A stretch of 64,000 bases of DNA from contig CM053269.1 in NCBI GenBank assembly GCA_028583415.1, positions 44,499,388 through 44,563,387 on the forward strand, written 5' to 3'. Made by a program: the position numbers and the translations under genes. Under the pieces are notes generated by a model. The model saw nothing but the letters and a program-made list of their open reading frames with translations. It was not told where the DNA came from and searched no databases. The stretch comes from Protea cynaroides (Eukaryota > Streptophyta > Magnoliopsida > Proteales > Proteaceae). Below are positions 11,945 to 22,969 of the stretch, in pieces; position 1 is the first letter of the stretch; the number at the start of each line of letters is the position of its first letter.

Positions 11945-12194
11945 TGTAACAATGGAGTGAGGTGAGACTGAGACTGAGAATGAGAGAGAACGATGGGAGA
12001 GAGAATTTATGTGTATCTCTTCCCCTTCAAGTCATGCTAAAATTATAGAAAATAAGAGACTCATAAGGAGAGTCAACATACAAGAGAAAGAGTCCAAGTA
12101 GGAAACTCTAATATAGTCCAAGTAGGAAAAACTAAACAAAAGAAAATAAACATAACTAGGTGACACCTAGACTATCAAACTAAGAATCTTAACA
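11945..12194 (-). repeat. 5' LTR of the copia element
   Basis: 250 bp. On the minus strand it starts TGTTAAGATTCTTAG and ends ACA. It should carry the promoter for minus-strand element transcription. Confidence 0.9.
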
Positions 12195-12266
12195 GTAGAT
12201 ATCTCTCATATTTCTCTAGATAATGATCATGAGAAACCTAGAACCCATCATTATCTTATGGTATTG
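12195..12266. repeat. Right copy of the diverged repeat that flanks the copia insertion
   Basis: This is the partner of 1895-1961 and starts with the right-hand gtaga target duplication. The two copies differ at many positions, so the tandem duplication predates the insertion. Confidence 0.6.
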
Positions 12267-13033
12267 AAAAAATCCCTGAACTTTTCCTTTTTGATTGGGG
12301 AGTCCATAAGAGATCGGAACCCCCCCAGCCCCCTCCCCCTTCCCCCCCCCCCCCAAAAAAAAAAAAAAGTAACTTCCTGTAGCCCCTCTTTAACTACTAC
12401 ACCCATGGAGAAAGTGGTGTTTGGGTCTAGGCAGCATGTTTGTACTACCTGTTTTTGTTTTAGTATCCATTGCTGTAGGGATCCTTTAGTGAGAGAATGT
12501 CGAAGGGAGAAAAGCTTGGATCAACCTGCCAAAACACCTGCTAGAACCAACCATGTTTGTAATTACCGTTGTTGTTTGTAGTTACCTGCTGACCTTAACC
12601 TCACGTCTGACCTGCCTGACACTGAATGATGACATGTTTGGGTTGGGAAGGGAGAGAAGCTTGCGTCTTGGGAAAATAAGTTTGGAAAATAAAATAAAAA
12701 TATAGGGCAAAAATGGTACAGATATTTGCTATAAATGCTCATGACCTTCTTAGAATTCTTCGTTTGGTGAAACATGACATACCATGTGCTTGGTAAATTG
12801 AATTTGTGCTTTAACTGAACTGTGACCTGGCAGTTACGGGCAGCATGTAGGAAAGTTCTGACACACTGCTTTACCTCATTTTATTTTGTAGGTTGTTAAG
12901 TACTTTATTTTCATCTATGATACTGCATTAATGACAGTTTTGCCATATCTTGATGGCTGGTGCTTCTTCCTTTGATTTTGCTTTTTGATTCTTTCTACTG
13001 ATCTGTTTTTATTTTTATACTTCTGCTTTACAG
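12267..13033. other. Spacer right of the copia element
   Basis: It contains a poly-C then poly-A run (about 12340-12368) and no recognisable coding domain. The last part (12960-13033) is T-rich and ends TTTACAG, a good splice-acceptor context for the candidate exon that follows. Confidence 0.4.
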
Positions 13034-13112
13034 GCTGAAGACGAATTTGGTTTACCTACTGTACCTCAAGCATCCATCCGTAGTTAGGGAGCTGATCGAG
13101 CAAGCCATGTAA
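13034..13112 (+). CDS. Candidate 3' terminal exon of an unidentified gene
   Basis: A pyrimidine-rich stretch ending TTTACAG is followed by an open frame (phase 1) reading LKTNLVYLLYLKHPSVVREL and then IEQAM before a TAA at 13110-13112. The sequence is coding-like, amphipathic and helical, and resembles the last helix pair of an ARM/HEAT-type protein. I do not recognise the family. No matching upstream exon is visible on the plus strand back to 12195. If the gene is real, its other exons lie beyond the copia element or outside the window. It may equally be a relic exon. Confidence 0.35.
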
Positions 13113-15624
13113 CTAAATTGTTCATAATATTCTACCATTACTGATGGTAACTTCGGTCAACTGTTCTGTGATGGATGTGAATACCCCTGGCAGCTAGTGA
13201 GAATGATAGAGGGCTTCCCTTGTAAAACTTGAAGACAAATTTAGGCTGGGGTTACTTCTTGTTACATGAACTTACATCTCTCTCTCTCTCTCTCTCTCTC
13301 TCAAGTCTGGGGCCCCATATCATGAGCGTCACATGTTGAGAAGATCAGGACCTATTATACTGGAATTGGTCTTTCAAGATACAGATTAATAATCAACAAT
13401 ATGAGTTCTATCTCATCAAAAAAATTTATATGTACATTAGATCATCTTCTATCATTTGATCTGCATGTTACTTTTTCAGAGCCTTGTAATTAAAATTTTT
13501 TTTTTTTTTTTTGGAAGAGCTTTGTAAAATTAGTTCTAGACCATTAATGTCTGTTTTTTATTTTGGCCAATTTCTTTATGGGCCCAAGCCATATGCACAC
13601 ACACACTCTATATATTGCTAAAGTTGTTCTTGGTTCAGGCTTAGGTTAGGTTTGCGGGAGTTAAGAAGCCAAAAATCTCAGCTCGTTGTTTTGAGAGTTT
13701 CGATTTTTCTGAAATTAGCAAAATTTTAGTGACCGATTTTGGGCTTGTTTTAGTGTTTTTTTATGGCAAAACCTTGTCTCCAGGTTCAGCTACCGCTGTC
13801 TACTAGGCAGAGGTTTCTTCAGGCTGCCTTGCAGCTTGAGACCCATTCATTTCCATTAACTGGTCCAGAAATGGAGCCAAGGCCAACCTGTTGCCCTGAT
13901 TTTTAGCAGACGCACACCAGCACCCCATAGCTCGACCAAATCTTCTGTGACCAGCGCCAGTGGTGGTGCTTCTGGTTTCCGAAGGAAATTGGGTTTTGAG
14001 CCTTGGCTGAAACAATTAATTATCCGATTGTGGATCAACTATGGTATTTGGCTGAATCGGAATAGATGAAAGCCAATTCCAACCTTCTAAACCTCACACC
14101 CACTCCCCAAAAAAAAAAAAAAAAAAAAAAATCCAATCCTCACTACTTACACCCCCACAATAAAAAAAAACCGGCTGAGTGTCACCTATCTCGTGATAAA
14201 ATAATTTGAGAAGCTAGATCTCTTCAGAGGACTAATTTTCATTATTTATTTTTTTTCTGGTCATGTTGTGGCATGTGGGTGACTTTCGGGATAAAGAAAA
14301 TGTCATTTCAGCATTACACTTAAATCTCCACTTGAGATCCCAAATGATTGGATGTTAGGGGTATTTTTGTAAAACAACGGTTTTTCCGCTCCCCTTTTTC
14401 TTTCCCTAGCCTCGAACTCGTGACTTCTAAATTTTGAAGGGTTGGTGTCATTACCTACTTACTAGTTACTACCCTTTGGGATTACATCTCTCCCTCTCCA
14501 CCTCCTCCTATCTCCTCCGATTTTCCTGCTTGGGAGCTTTTGTTTCTAAGGAGTCCACCTGGAGAGGACTTGACTCTCTTCGTGCAGAAATCTGAGTGGA
14601 CATAATTAAAATATAAAAAAAAATTGCAATCCTACGACATACCAAACGTCATTAATAGGTTTCATGGCAGTTAATTCCATTTATGTCCCACCATGATACT
14701 TCTTAAAAAGTGAGACCCACCCCACTGACTTTAGTAATTACTTTTGGTTTTTTTCTCTGCCCAATCAAGTCTTGTCATTGACTCATTATGGGCATTTTAA
14801 GCTTAACATTTTAAAGCCTAACCAGGTGACAATCAGCTTTCCTACAAAAGAAAAAACCCATGAACCCCACTATCCCCATTCAATCCAATCACACATTCAC
14901 ATCACGTAAAGTTGGGATTCTGATCCCAAGAAGCGACAAGAAGCCATCGTCCCCAACCATTAGCATATCCCAGGTTTTGGCTCCACCAAAGGCTGATGCA
15001 CAAACAAACCATGATCTTAAAGGTACATCCATGTTAAAACGCTTGTTAACACATAAAAAGAATGAGGAAGAATTGGGCAGTGATTTAGTAAGAATATGGG
15101 CTGTTAGCCTGGTTGCTATTAACAATTACATCAGCTAAATTGGGGCTCTGGAAGGCATTCATCTCACTACATACATGTAAATACATGTGAGGATTAGATG
15201 GAGCTCACCCTAAATCAGATGGTTCAGAAACACCATGCCCTCCATTTTAAATCATTTTCCAAAAGATTTTACAGGTGGACTACAATCACAAGGATTTTCA
15301 AATGACTTTGACAGGCAATGTGGTACAGAAACGATGGTAAGACAATAACATGAACACCTTTACATGCTATGATGGACCATGGTAAATTCAACGACAAGGA
15401 TATTAACAGTGCAAGATAAGACTGAAAACAAATTGCTTTCTAGCTCTTAATGGAGTGCTTTCTTTTTATTAAAAGTAAGTCAAGTCAAACGATCAAGATT
15501 TAAGTATCAACGTATGAGTTCAAATGTACACACATGGATGATGGATGGGGGCATGCACACAAATTTGTAAATATGAATATAATATAAATATAGATAATGT
15601 CATTATGTTGTCATCCAGACCAAC
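13113..15624. other. Intergenic stretch
   Basis: Contents are a (CT)n tract near 13278-13302, poly-T at 13496-13512, poly-A at 14108-14130 and moderately AT-rich DNA. Overlapping open frames of 92 and 78 codons on opposite strands at 14860-15138 show no known motif. No gene is supported. Confidence 0.45.
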
Positions 15625-16080
15625 AACAAAGCTTTATCCCAAGGATGTCAAAACAGTACCAAATCCATACCGTTTATACCTAAACCGTCAAATCGATTAA
15701 TAGTTTCAGACTCTTTATACCTTCAAATTCAAAGTTTCAGACTCAATTCATTTACCCCACATATTCAATGCAAATGCCTCATATTATAACCAAATCAGTG
15801 TAATAGTCAACTTCGTTAAATCACTGCCCCATTAACTGTAAAGAAATTTGGTACATCCAAAATATATAAAAACAATGGAACTGTTTACTGAAACCGTACC
15901 ATACTGTTTATACCAAAAACGCCAGACTGATTAATAAACGGTAACGATAAGCATTTTGATACTATTTAATAAACAGTACGGTAACGGTATTACCCCATTA
16001 CATATCGTACCGTTTAACACCCTCACCTATCCCAATTAAATGGGATTAGCTAGATGGATCCTTAGCCTCCAATCAATTCT
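15625..16080 (-). mobile_element. SINE 3' part with Angio-domain, interrupted by a MITE
   Basis: On the minus strand the sequence GGATCCATCTAGCTAATCCC, ATTTAATTGGGATAAAGC and TTTGTTGTTGG is the conserved 3' 'Angio-domain' with TTG-repeat tail known from angiosperm SINEs. It is split at TATCCCAA by the 385-bp insert at 15643-16027. The tRNA-related head was not delimited. Confidence 0.6.
15643..16027. mobile_element. hAT-like MITE inserted in the SINE tail
   Basis: The flanking 8-bp duplication is tatcccaa (15635-15642 and 16028-16035). Joining the flanks restores the uninterrupted SINE word TTTATCCCAATTAAATGGG, which agrees with the independent SINE copy at 16835-16880. The ends are loosely inverted (GGATGTCAAAACAGTACC versus GGGTGTTAAACGGTACG five bases in), and the interior repeats ACCGTTTATACC-like words. 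385 bp, no coding capacity. Confidence 0.7.
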
Positions 16081-16260
16081 ATTTTGAAGTCATACTTGGT
16101 ACAAAACTCAAGCAACGCTAGTTTTAAACAGTCAAAAATATTAGTTCCTACAAGACCTATAGTAGGCTTAACATGTACCAGAAAGAACTGGCATGATTGC
16201 TAAGCTACCAACCTGGGGGTCTGGGACTTGGTATAGCTTTCGCTTGACTTTCAAGCCTCA

Positions 16261-19200
16261 TTAGCTTTTGAAACCATGCTTTAGCGTAACTGGGTTTCCA
16301 CCAAGACTAAGTCTTCCCATATCTAAAGTCTTCCAACTAGCCTCTGAAGAAACTGCATTGGTATTAGATCCTGTGCGAGAAGATGGATTACCCTTCAGAT
16401 GATTTATGTAATCAACTGTCAACCTCTCGATTTCCTTCTTCAGTGTCTGATATTGACCTGTGACAACATGGACATAAGAAATAAGAACCATGTATTAACT
16501 AATTCTAATATAAGAACTGGTCCAGAAAAATAGAGAGGTTCGTTCTGACTAATAACTAGTAGAAAAAAAAAAAATAGTCAAAAGACTCAAAACACTAGAA
16601 TGACTTCAACCTCCAACAGCAGTTGCTCCTTCAGAGATAGTAGCATGGCACAAATGGAATTTTCCACACAGGTAGGATGAGATGATCAAAGAAGAAAAGA
16701 AAACAGAATATGTGGAGCAAAATCTTCAATCTTTAGCATCAGTGTAGCACAATCATTCCAATAATCCTTTAGCCTTTGGCCTTGAGGAGTATTTTTTCAG
16801 ATAGAGAGAACAATAAAATCTTTAAAATAGATACAACAACAACAACCACTAAGCCTTAGTCCAACTAAATGGGGTCAACTAAAATCTTTAAAAAAGACAT
16901 AAAAAAATGTTTTTCTGGATGTGCTCGTCCAAAGGATTCTGGATGAGCACCTCTTTTTGCCAAGTGGAAAAGTCGGTTGGACTCAAATTTTGTGACCAGG
17001 TAGATCCCTATGACCCATGCAAATGTGTTGAGTATCAGCCTAAATGAAGTTAGCTAAGTGACCACCAAGAGGGTCCATGGAAAACAGAAAGGAAGTGTGG
17101 ACATACATGGGAGCGTATCCCATTACAATAGAGGGTAATGATTGAATTTGTGCCTGAATATTAACATGTGGTCAATCTTGACTTCTCATCTTGATACTTT
17201 ACCAAAAAAGAATCGCTCTCGCCCATACAGAAGAATCCAATAGACCAAATAATCCTGTCATTCATCAGACCATGTTGGGGCTATGGAACCTCTTCTGTGG
17301 GAGACATACTGGTTTATTCACTCACCAAATGTGAGCCACGTGTAAGCAGATGGTGGCTATCGTAGATGATCCCATCCTACCACCTTGAAGCTAGTCTTCG
17401 ATTGAGGACACTTTAATCTGGTCAAGCTCAATATTATGCAAGTATTTCATCTCAATTTGTTTGCAACCTAGCAGGGACCTTTTTGTTACTTTTATTATTT
17501 CTTCACCGTTCCACTACATTTGATGAAAAAACCTAGGTACACATAACAGTATGCTTCTTTTACGAATTCCCAAATATCACAGTACCTTCACGATCCTATG
17601 AAAGGGAATGGGGATGATGAGAATCCAAATATATAATGTAATATAGCTACCAGAAATGCGAGGTTCGCAGAGTCTTGTGAAATCATGGTTATTGGAGTAA
17701 GCCATTTCATAAAAAATCCAGAAGAACCAAAGAAGTCAATATACAATAAAAGACTCACCATCCTTGACTATTTTTTCTTTCTGAAGGTAGACTATTTGCT
17801 GCTTTAGTGTGTTGTTTTCCACAGACAAAAAAACACGCTTCTGAACCAGTGAAGCAACTCTGGCTTCCAACTCTGATTCCAAAGTCTGCAGGACATAAAA
17901 ATCTTAGTTTACACTGTTTTCATAAGAAAGTTATCAGGAAAAGAGAAGAAGTAAACTAGAGAAAAACTATCCGATAGAAAGGCAGAATATAACTGTCCCA
18001 ACTAACAATAACAAAAGGAGGATTTGGCATTCAGCTCAATCGTTCACTCACTTCACTTCTACCAAGAAATTGCCGGCTCTAATGTAGCTACACTTCATCA
18101 GAACAAAGGATAAAGTTTGCACATGTGAAGAGAGAATCATAATTATAAACCTCTAATTGCCAGTTCAAATACAGCTACCATCCAGGACATAGGCCTATAC
18201 TCTGATAATATCCTGACTGTCCAATAAGTAAAATTTCAAGTGGTAATACTTAATAGTTGGGAAGGGTGCAAGAAAATAAGTACTCTTCTTTTAAGGAGAT
18301 CAAACACAAATTGCAATGATTAGACATGCACAATTATATCATCTGGTTGGCCTCTCAATAAGGAAATCTTGTAGCCCAAGAAGTAAGTCTTCTTGCCACA
18401 AGTTTACCAAAATATAGTAATTATTTTTCACTCAGTAACCAATCCCATTTCTTGATGATTTACCTGAAAAACATCGACAGATCTCTCTAGTTCAGCAATA
18501 TACTGGAGCTTACGAACCCTTGAACGCTGTGCAGGGTGCCTGTAGAAAAAAATAAAGTTTAACAATGTCTAAGCATATACAATGCATTTGGTAAAATGAT
18601 CAGCAACATTTGATGACCTAGATGGTAAAAGCTAAACCAGGACCAAGACAAGTACACTAAGAAATTCTGTCTGATTACAGAATAAGCTCAAAAACCTGAT
18701 TAAATCATTCAGTGATCAGTCGAGCAGTACAAGCAGGTTTGATATTAAACAGGAAATTCACTGATTAGCATGTCTCAAGGCTAATAACAACACAAGGTTG
18801 ACCTGGGCAATTTATCTTGGTCCGACAGGATTGGAGCTACCGACCCATTAACCAGGTCATCTTTGGAGTGGGTTTTAAAACATGGGTGACTGGTGACAAA
18901 GGAATACAAGAAAGCATGAAAATACGATAAAGAATTAGAATTAATGAAGACAGATGAACAACACTTTGACAAACAAGTGACTCAATAACAGGTAATACAC
19001 TGGATCACGACAGAAAAGATGTACTTAAAGCTGAGGTCCTACACATCTTTCTAAATCCCCCGCCCCCAAAAAAAAATTGTATGAAGGCCAACACTTCAAT
19101 CAGAATCCCATCCAACCACAATAAAGACAGGGAATCTCTTCACTGTGGGTGAAGAAAAAAAACTAGTAGTTCACTACCAGACCCAGAGAATGAAGTAATA

Positions 19201-21419
19201 AAGCAGTTAAAGAAGACTCAAGCTAATGCACCCATCTGGGGATTGCTCAGGGCATTGCAGGCACACCGAGACATAATCTTGAAAGCCCTGACTGGTCCTA
19301 TTCTTAACAACCATTAACTTTAAACATTTTTTCTAGCAACATTTTTAGGCATTCATTCTGCAGAAATTTTGAGTAACCTTCCACAAAAATATGTGGGTCA
19401 TTTTATAGTTAGTACTCAAAACTCACACTGAACCCACATTCAACATAGTTATTTCTCAAAGCTCAACAATTGACCAACATTCAACATACTTTCTTGGAGT
19501 GGAGAATTTCATAATCCCACTTGAGAGAACAATGATGATGATGCCGATGACAAATCCCCTGGATTTCCAGTTTAAGAAAATGGAAATGGAAAGGGAAACC
19601 TAACAACTTTTTAGAGAGAAATTTGAAAATCCCCTTTTCATACATGGATAACTTCGAAAACATCTCCTCAATGCACAGAAAAGCAAAAACAGAGTATCCA
19701 CGTGACAGTCAGTGCCATTGAAGGACAACTAACAGCAGGGCTCTAATACCAAATGCATGCAAGGGCTATCAAGGCAGGTTTCAGTTACTATACATTCTAT
19801 TGTTAGGTCTCCGGTTCTCAGATTAATAGTTAGGTTTCTCAGACTAGAGAAATTAGCGTTCTATGTGCAAGAAATTTGTACACGTGGTAGATTTAAGAGC
19901 AAGGAGTCAAGAATTTGTCAGAATATGGAATTGTTTGATGGTTTAGAGATCTGAGAGCAGATATTGAGAAACTATGATTCCAACAGAGGACGAGTGGTGT
20001 ATCAGACCAATATTATGCCAAGGGTGCAAGGTTCCTCTTGTTTTTCCACTAGCTGTTCTTTTGTTTATTCTCTCTTTTCACTCTATTTTCTCTATGCTAC
20101 ATAGAATGGAAGCAACCTTGATCTATTAGCAGGTTGTACCATATTTTCTTCTTCTAATAAAGCCATTTATTATTCAAAATAAAAAAAATTTAAAAATTAA
20201 AAAAGTAACAAGATTGTAGATCAATGGATTTGTTTCTAACCACCTAAACAAATAAAATAAAATAAAATAAAGAGGAACTTAAGATTGAAGAAGAACAACA
20301 CTTCCCCAACTCAACTGCCTTCTACCTTACCTCATTCAAACCCAGGAATTTGTTCAACTCAATCATCAAATATACACGTTCTTAAATTAACTTTATAAGG
20401 AGGAAAGTGGAAAATGAGTACAGCATGGTCTCCTTCACTCCCTTTGCTTTAACGCATCACTTATTGACTCACTGTCTTAGCCTTGACTCATGGAAAAAGG
20501 ATAACAATCCATTACATGCAAGTATAAGCATATTAGCATGGAAATGCATATAACTGTCATTACAGACTACCGGACAAAGCTCAGTGTCAATTTCCCCTCC
20601 AACTATGCAGTATACATTACAGCATGAGCTAATATCACAAGCTTGCAAGCAAGAGCAACATTGTTTGAACGTATTTGCCTAGAGGATAGAGGATTTATAG
20701 TGTAAACAAGAATAAAAGATAAAAGGGATAAGAAAGATTCAACAGAACCCATAAATTATAATGATGAAAGCCAATGAACTTGCTACCAGAGAGAGAAAGC
20801 TAATCTCTTACTTGAAAAATGAAAATCGGATCTACGGGTTATGAGCGAGGTACATAGGTACTCACCGTTGTGCCATCTTAGCCTCAGGATCAAGCTCACC
20901 ATTCGAACTACAAGTATCCCCTTTCGAATCAGATTGGATAGTTTCAGAAAGACAAAGATTCCCCGATAAATACTGCAAGGGCTTTTGAGCAACAAATTCT
21001 GATAATGCCGAAAGGTCCCTCGAATGGGTTATATTCGACCTTCGTCGAGGAGAGTTTGGTCCATAGACACAATCACCTACCAAACCATTTCCAGTTTCGT
21101 CGGATACGGCCCTCTGACAATCAATAACAGAAGAAATACTGGGAAAGGAGGCCGAACCCTCTACGAAAGCCAGTGAATCGCTAGCTGATCGGCGATGTAA
21201 GGTCCCTCTGGAAGGGGTGTCGGAATCAGTTAGAAGTTCGTCAAGCCAAGATGGCTGTTCCTCCAAGATGGAACTCTGAGAAGGAGACCGACGGTGAAGA
21301 GCACGCAATCCATCGTTCCTAGGCAGAGTTGGAGAAACTGGAGGATCCTGGACTCGGCGAGAAGCTCTGGTCTGCAATGGGCAACGAGGGGGGAGTTGAG
21401 CATAAGCCGGCCTGGACAT
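16261..21419 (-). CDS. bZIP transcription factor with divergent basic region (At4g06598/At1g58110-like)
   Basis: Four exons join in frame: 21419-20866, 18539-18464, 17885-17759 and 16457-16261 (954 nt, 317 aa); all introns are GT-AG. The N-terminal part has the motifs EEQPSWLDELL and LHRRSASDSLAFVE, seen in group-E-like plant bZIPs and likely phosphorylation targets. The basic region (about residues 182-202) reads MAQRHPAQRSRVRKLQYIAE and leads into a zipper through ELERSV, VASLVQKRV, ENNTLKQQI and LKKEIERL. The usual invariant Asn of the N-x7-R motif is Gln here, as I recall for this bZIP-like subfamily, so DNA binding may be altered or depend on a partner. The C-terminus is short and Ser/Gly-rich. 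Intron 1 (2.3 kb) is the largest; intron 3 carries a SINE tail. The start is the first ATG of the conserved frame. It is a nuclear protein whose targets are unknown. Confidence 0.85.
16835..16880 (-). mobile_element. SINE Angio-domain remnant in bZIP intron 3
   Basis: The complement reads AGTTGACCCCATTTAGTTGG, then ACTAAGGCTTAGTGGTTGTTGTTG: the conserved SINE 3' domain with TTG repeats. The body is truncated or unrecognisable. Confidence 0.65.
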
Positions 21420-22930
21420 GGTATACTGTTTGTTATTTACAGTGTATCCAACTGCTTGTTACAGTAACCCATGATCAGCTTCCTTTTGCTTCTTCTTCCC
21501 TGATAGAAGAAAGAGCCGAACAGGTTATTAGTAGCTCATATCGCTTACCTTAATTTACTACCTAATGCTTCTTTTTCCGAAAAACAAAAATCAAATTTGC
21601 TATCGAATGCTTGAGTCAGCGAAGCAAAATAAAATTGAGAAGATTTGAAACAACAGAAACAGCCAGCTGTAACCAAACCTGTTACCAATCAAAACTAGAA
21701 AAAAAGTTTCAGGCTTTCAAACAAATGAACAAAAACAATACAACAGTAACCCTAAACAGAGAAAAAAGCAGAAGATTTTAGCTTTTCTCTTCTTCTTTTT
21801 CCCCCCTTCGCTTTTTCCTGTAAATTTAAGCTGTTTTTTTCCTGCTTACCCTTCTGTTTTCTGGTTTTCTTCTCCTCTCTAGTCATTGTCATTCTCAATT
21901 TTCTTCCAGAAAGAACAAGGAAGAGAAGACGGAATACAGATAGATTAAGTAAGAAGAAGAAGAAGATCTCCGGGTGAGGAGGAGGAGAGAGAAGGAGATG
22001 GAGTGAGAGACTGCGAAAGTGAAGAGATAGTGAGCTGTGATTCTCTGAGGCGGTGGAGTAGAAGAAGGGGGGAAGCGAGTGAAGGATAGTTAAAGTGCGC
22101 ACGGTGTGCCACTTGGCTCTGGGACGCCACTCCTGGTGCCACAATTCCCATTTGCCCACTTGCAGACGAAAAGCGTCCTTTAAAATTGCTAACTTTTGTA
22201 CGGCTCCTGCTTACTGGGTGGCTCCGTCACAATCCAGATTCATTCCAGGCTGGCTACGCCACGCGGCAGTCAATTAATCGCCGATTCTTTCCCAAATCCT
22301 CCCGCCGCCAATTGATTAATCAGGTCAGGTCCCCCACGAGTTGATCTCCGTTTTTATTGGAAATACAAAATGACTATTGGCTACGCCGGTTACCGGTATG
22401 GTGTTTGTCAAATTATTTCCATGGTTTTAATTCATGTTCATGATATCGGAAGGGATATCGGTTACTCTGAAAATCAATTCAGGGTTTCTTATGGAATACT
22501 TGCTTGATATATAACCAACGACAGAATGATACATGGTCGATATTAAATTAAAGAGGATTAAAAAATGAAAGTATCAAGTATCGTATCAACTTGATACCTA
22601 AAACCATGTTCTTTTCAATTTACACATTCCCCCCCTTACTTTTGCTTCTTCTAATCTTTTTTTTTATAGGCAATGGTTTTCTGTCCGGATGCATGATTCC
22701 TACGGCAATGTAGGATTCAATGGAAGTGCAAACACAATTATCCAACGGTGAGGGATAAGGGGGTAAATTCACAAACTATGTTAAAAAAAAAATACACACG
22801 CTATGTGAGAAGGCACAGTGAAACGCAATCAGCCAAAAAAACTTTCACCCTTTTTTATTTATCAAAAAAGTAATTTATTGTGTAGCGTCAAGAGTATCTC
22901 TAGTTAACCCTTAACTCACATTACTTACCC

Positions 22931-22969
<39 letters not shown>

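Larger units (their letters stand above)
1962..12194 (-). mobile_element. Ty1/copia LTR retrotransposon, complete ends, split by a nested hAT
   Basis: LTRs lie at 1962-2200 and 11945-12194. On the minus strand the element begins TGTTAAGATTC and ends ATTGTTACA. The target duplication is a perfect 5 bp, gtaga, at 1957-1961 and 12195-12199. The initiator-Met primer site abuts the 5' LTR and a GCTTGAGGGGAG polypurine tract abuts the 3' LTR. Removing the nested 5661-bp hAT and its 8-bp duplication leaves about 4.56 kb, a normal copia size. The order gag, protease, GAG-pre-integrase, integrase, RT, RNase H is the copia order. Many stops and frameshifts make it non-autonomous now. Confidence 0.93.

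Noticed and set aside
14860..15138. 92-codon plus frame and 78-codon minus frame
   Set aside because: No domain, no family resemblance and mutual overlap on opposite strands; splice-like support is absent.
19738..20210. LTR-retroelement primer-site-like word (TGGTATTAGAGC on the minus strand) in bZIP intron 1
   Set aside because: One mismatch to the initiator-Met site and no paired LTR or coding domain was found near it.
21752..22159. 135-codon minus-strand frame upstream of the bZIP start as an N-terminal extension
   Set aside because: It is Ser/Leu/Lys-rich low complexity, ends in a stop before the bZIP ATG and has no bZIP-family motif; more likely leader or promoter DNA.
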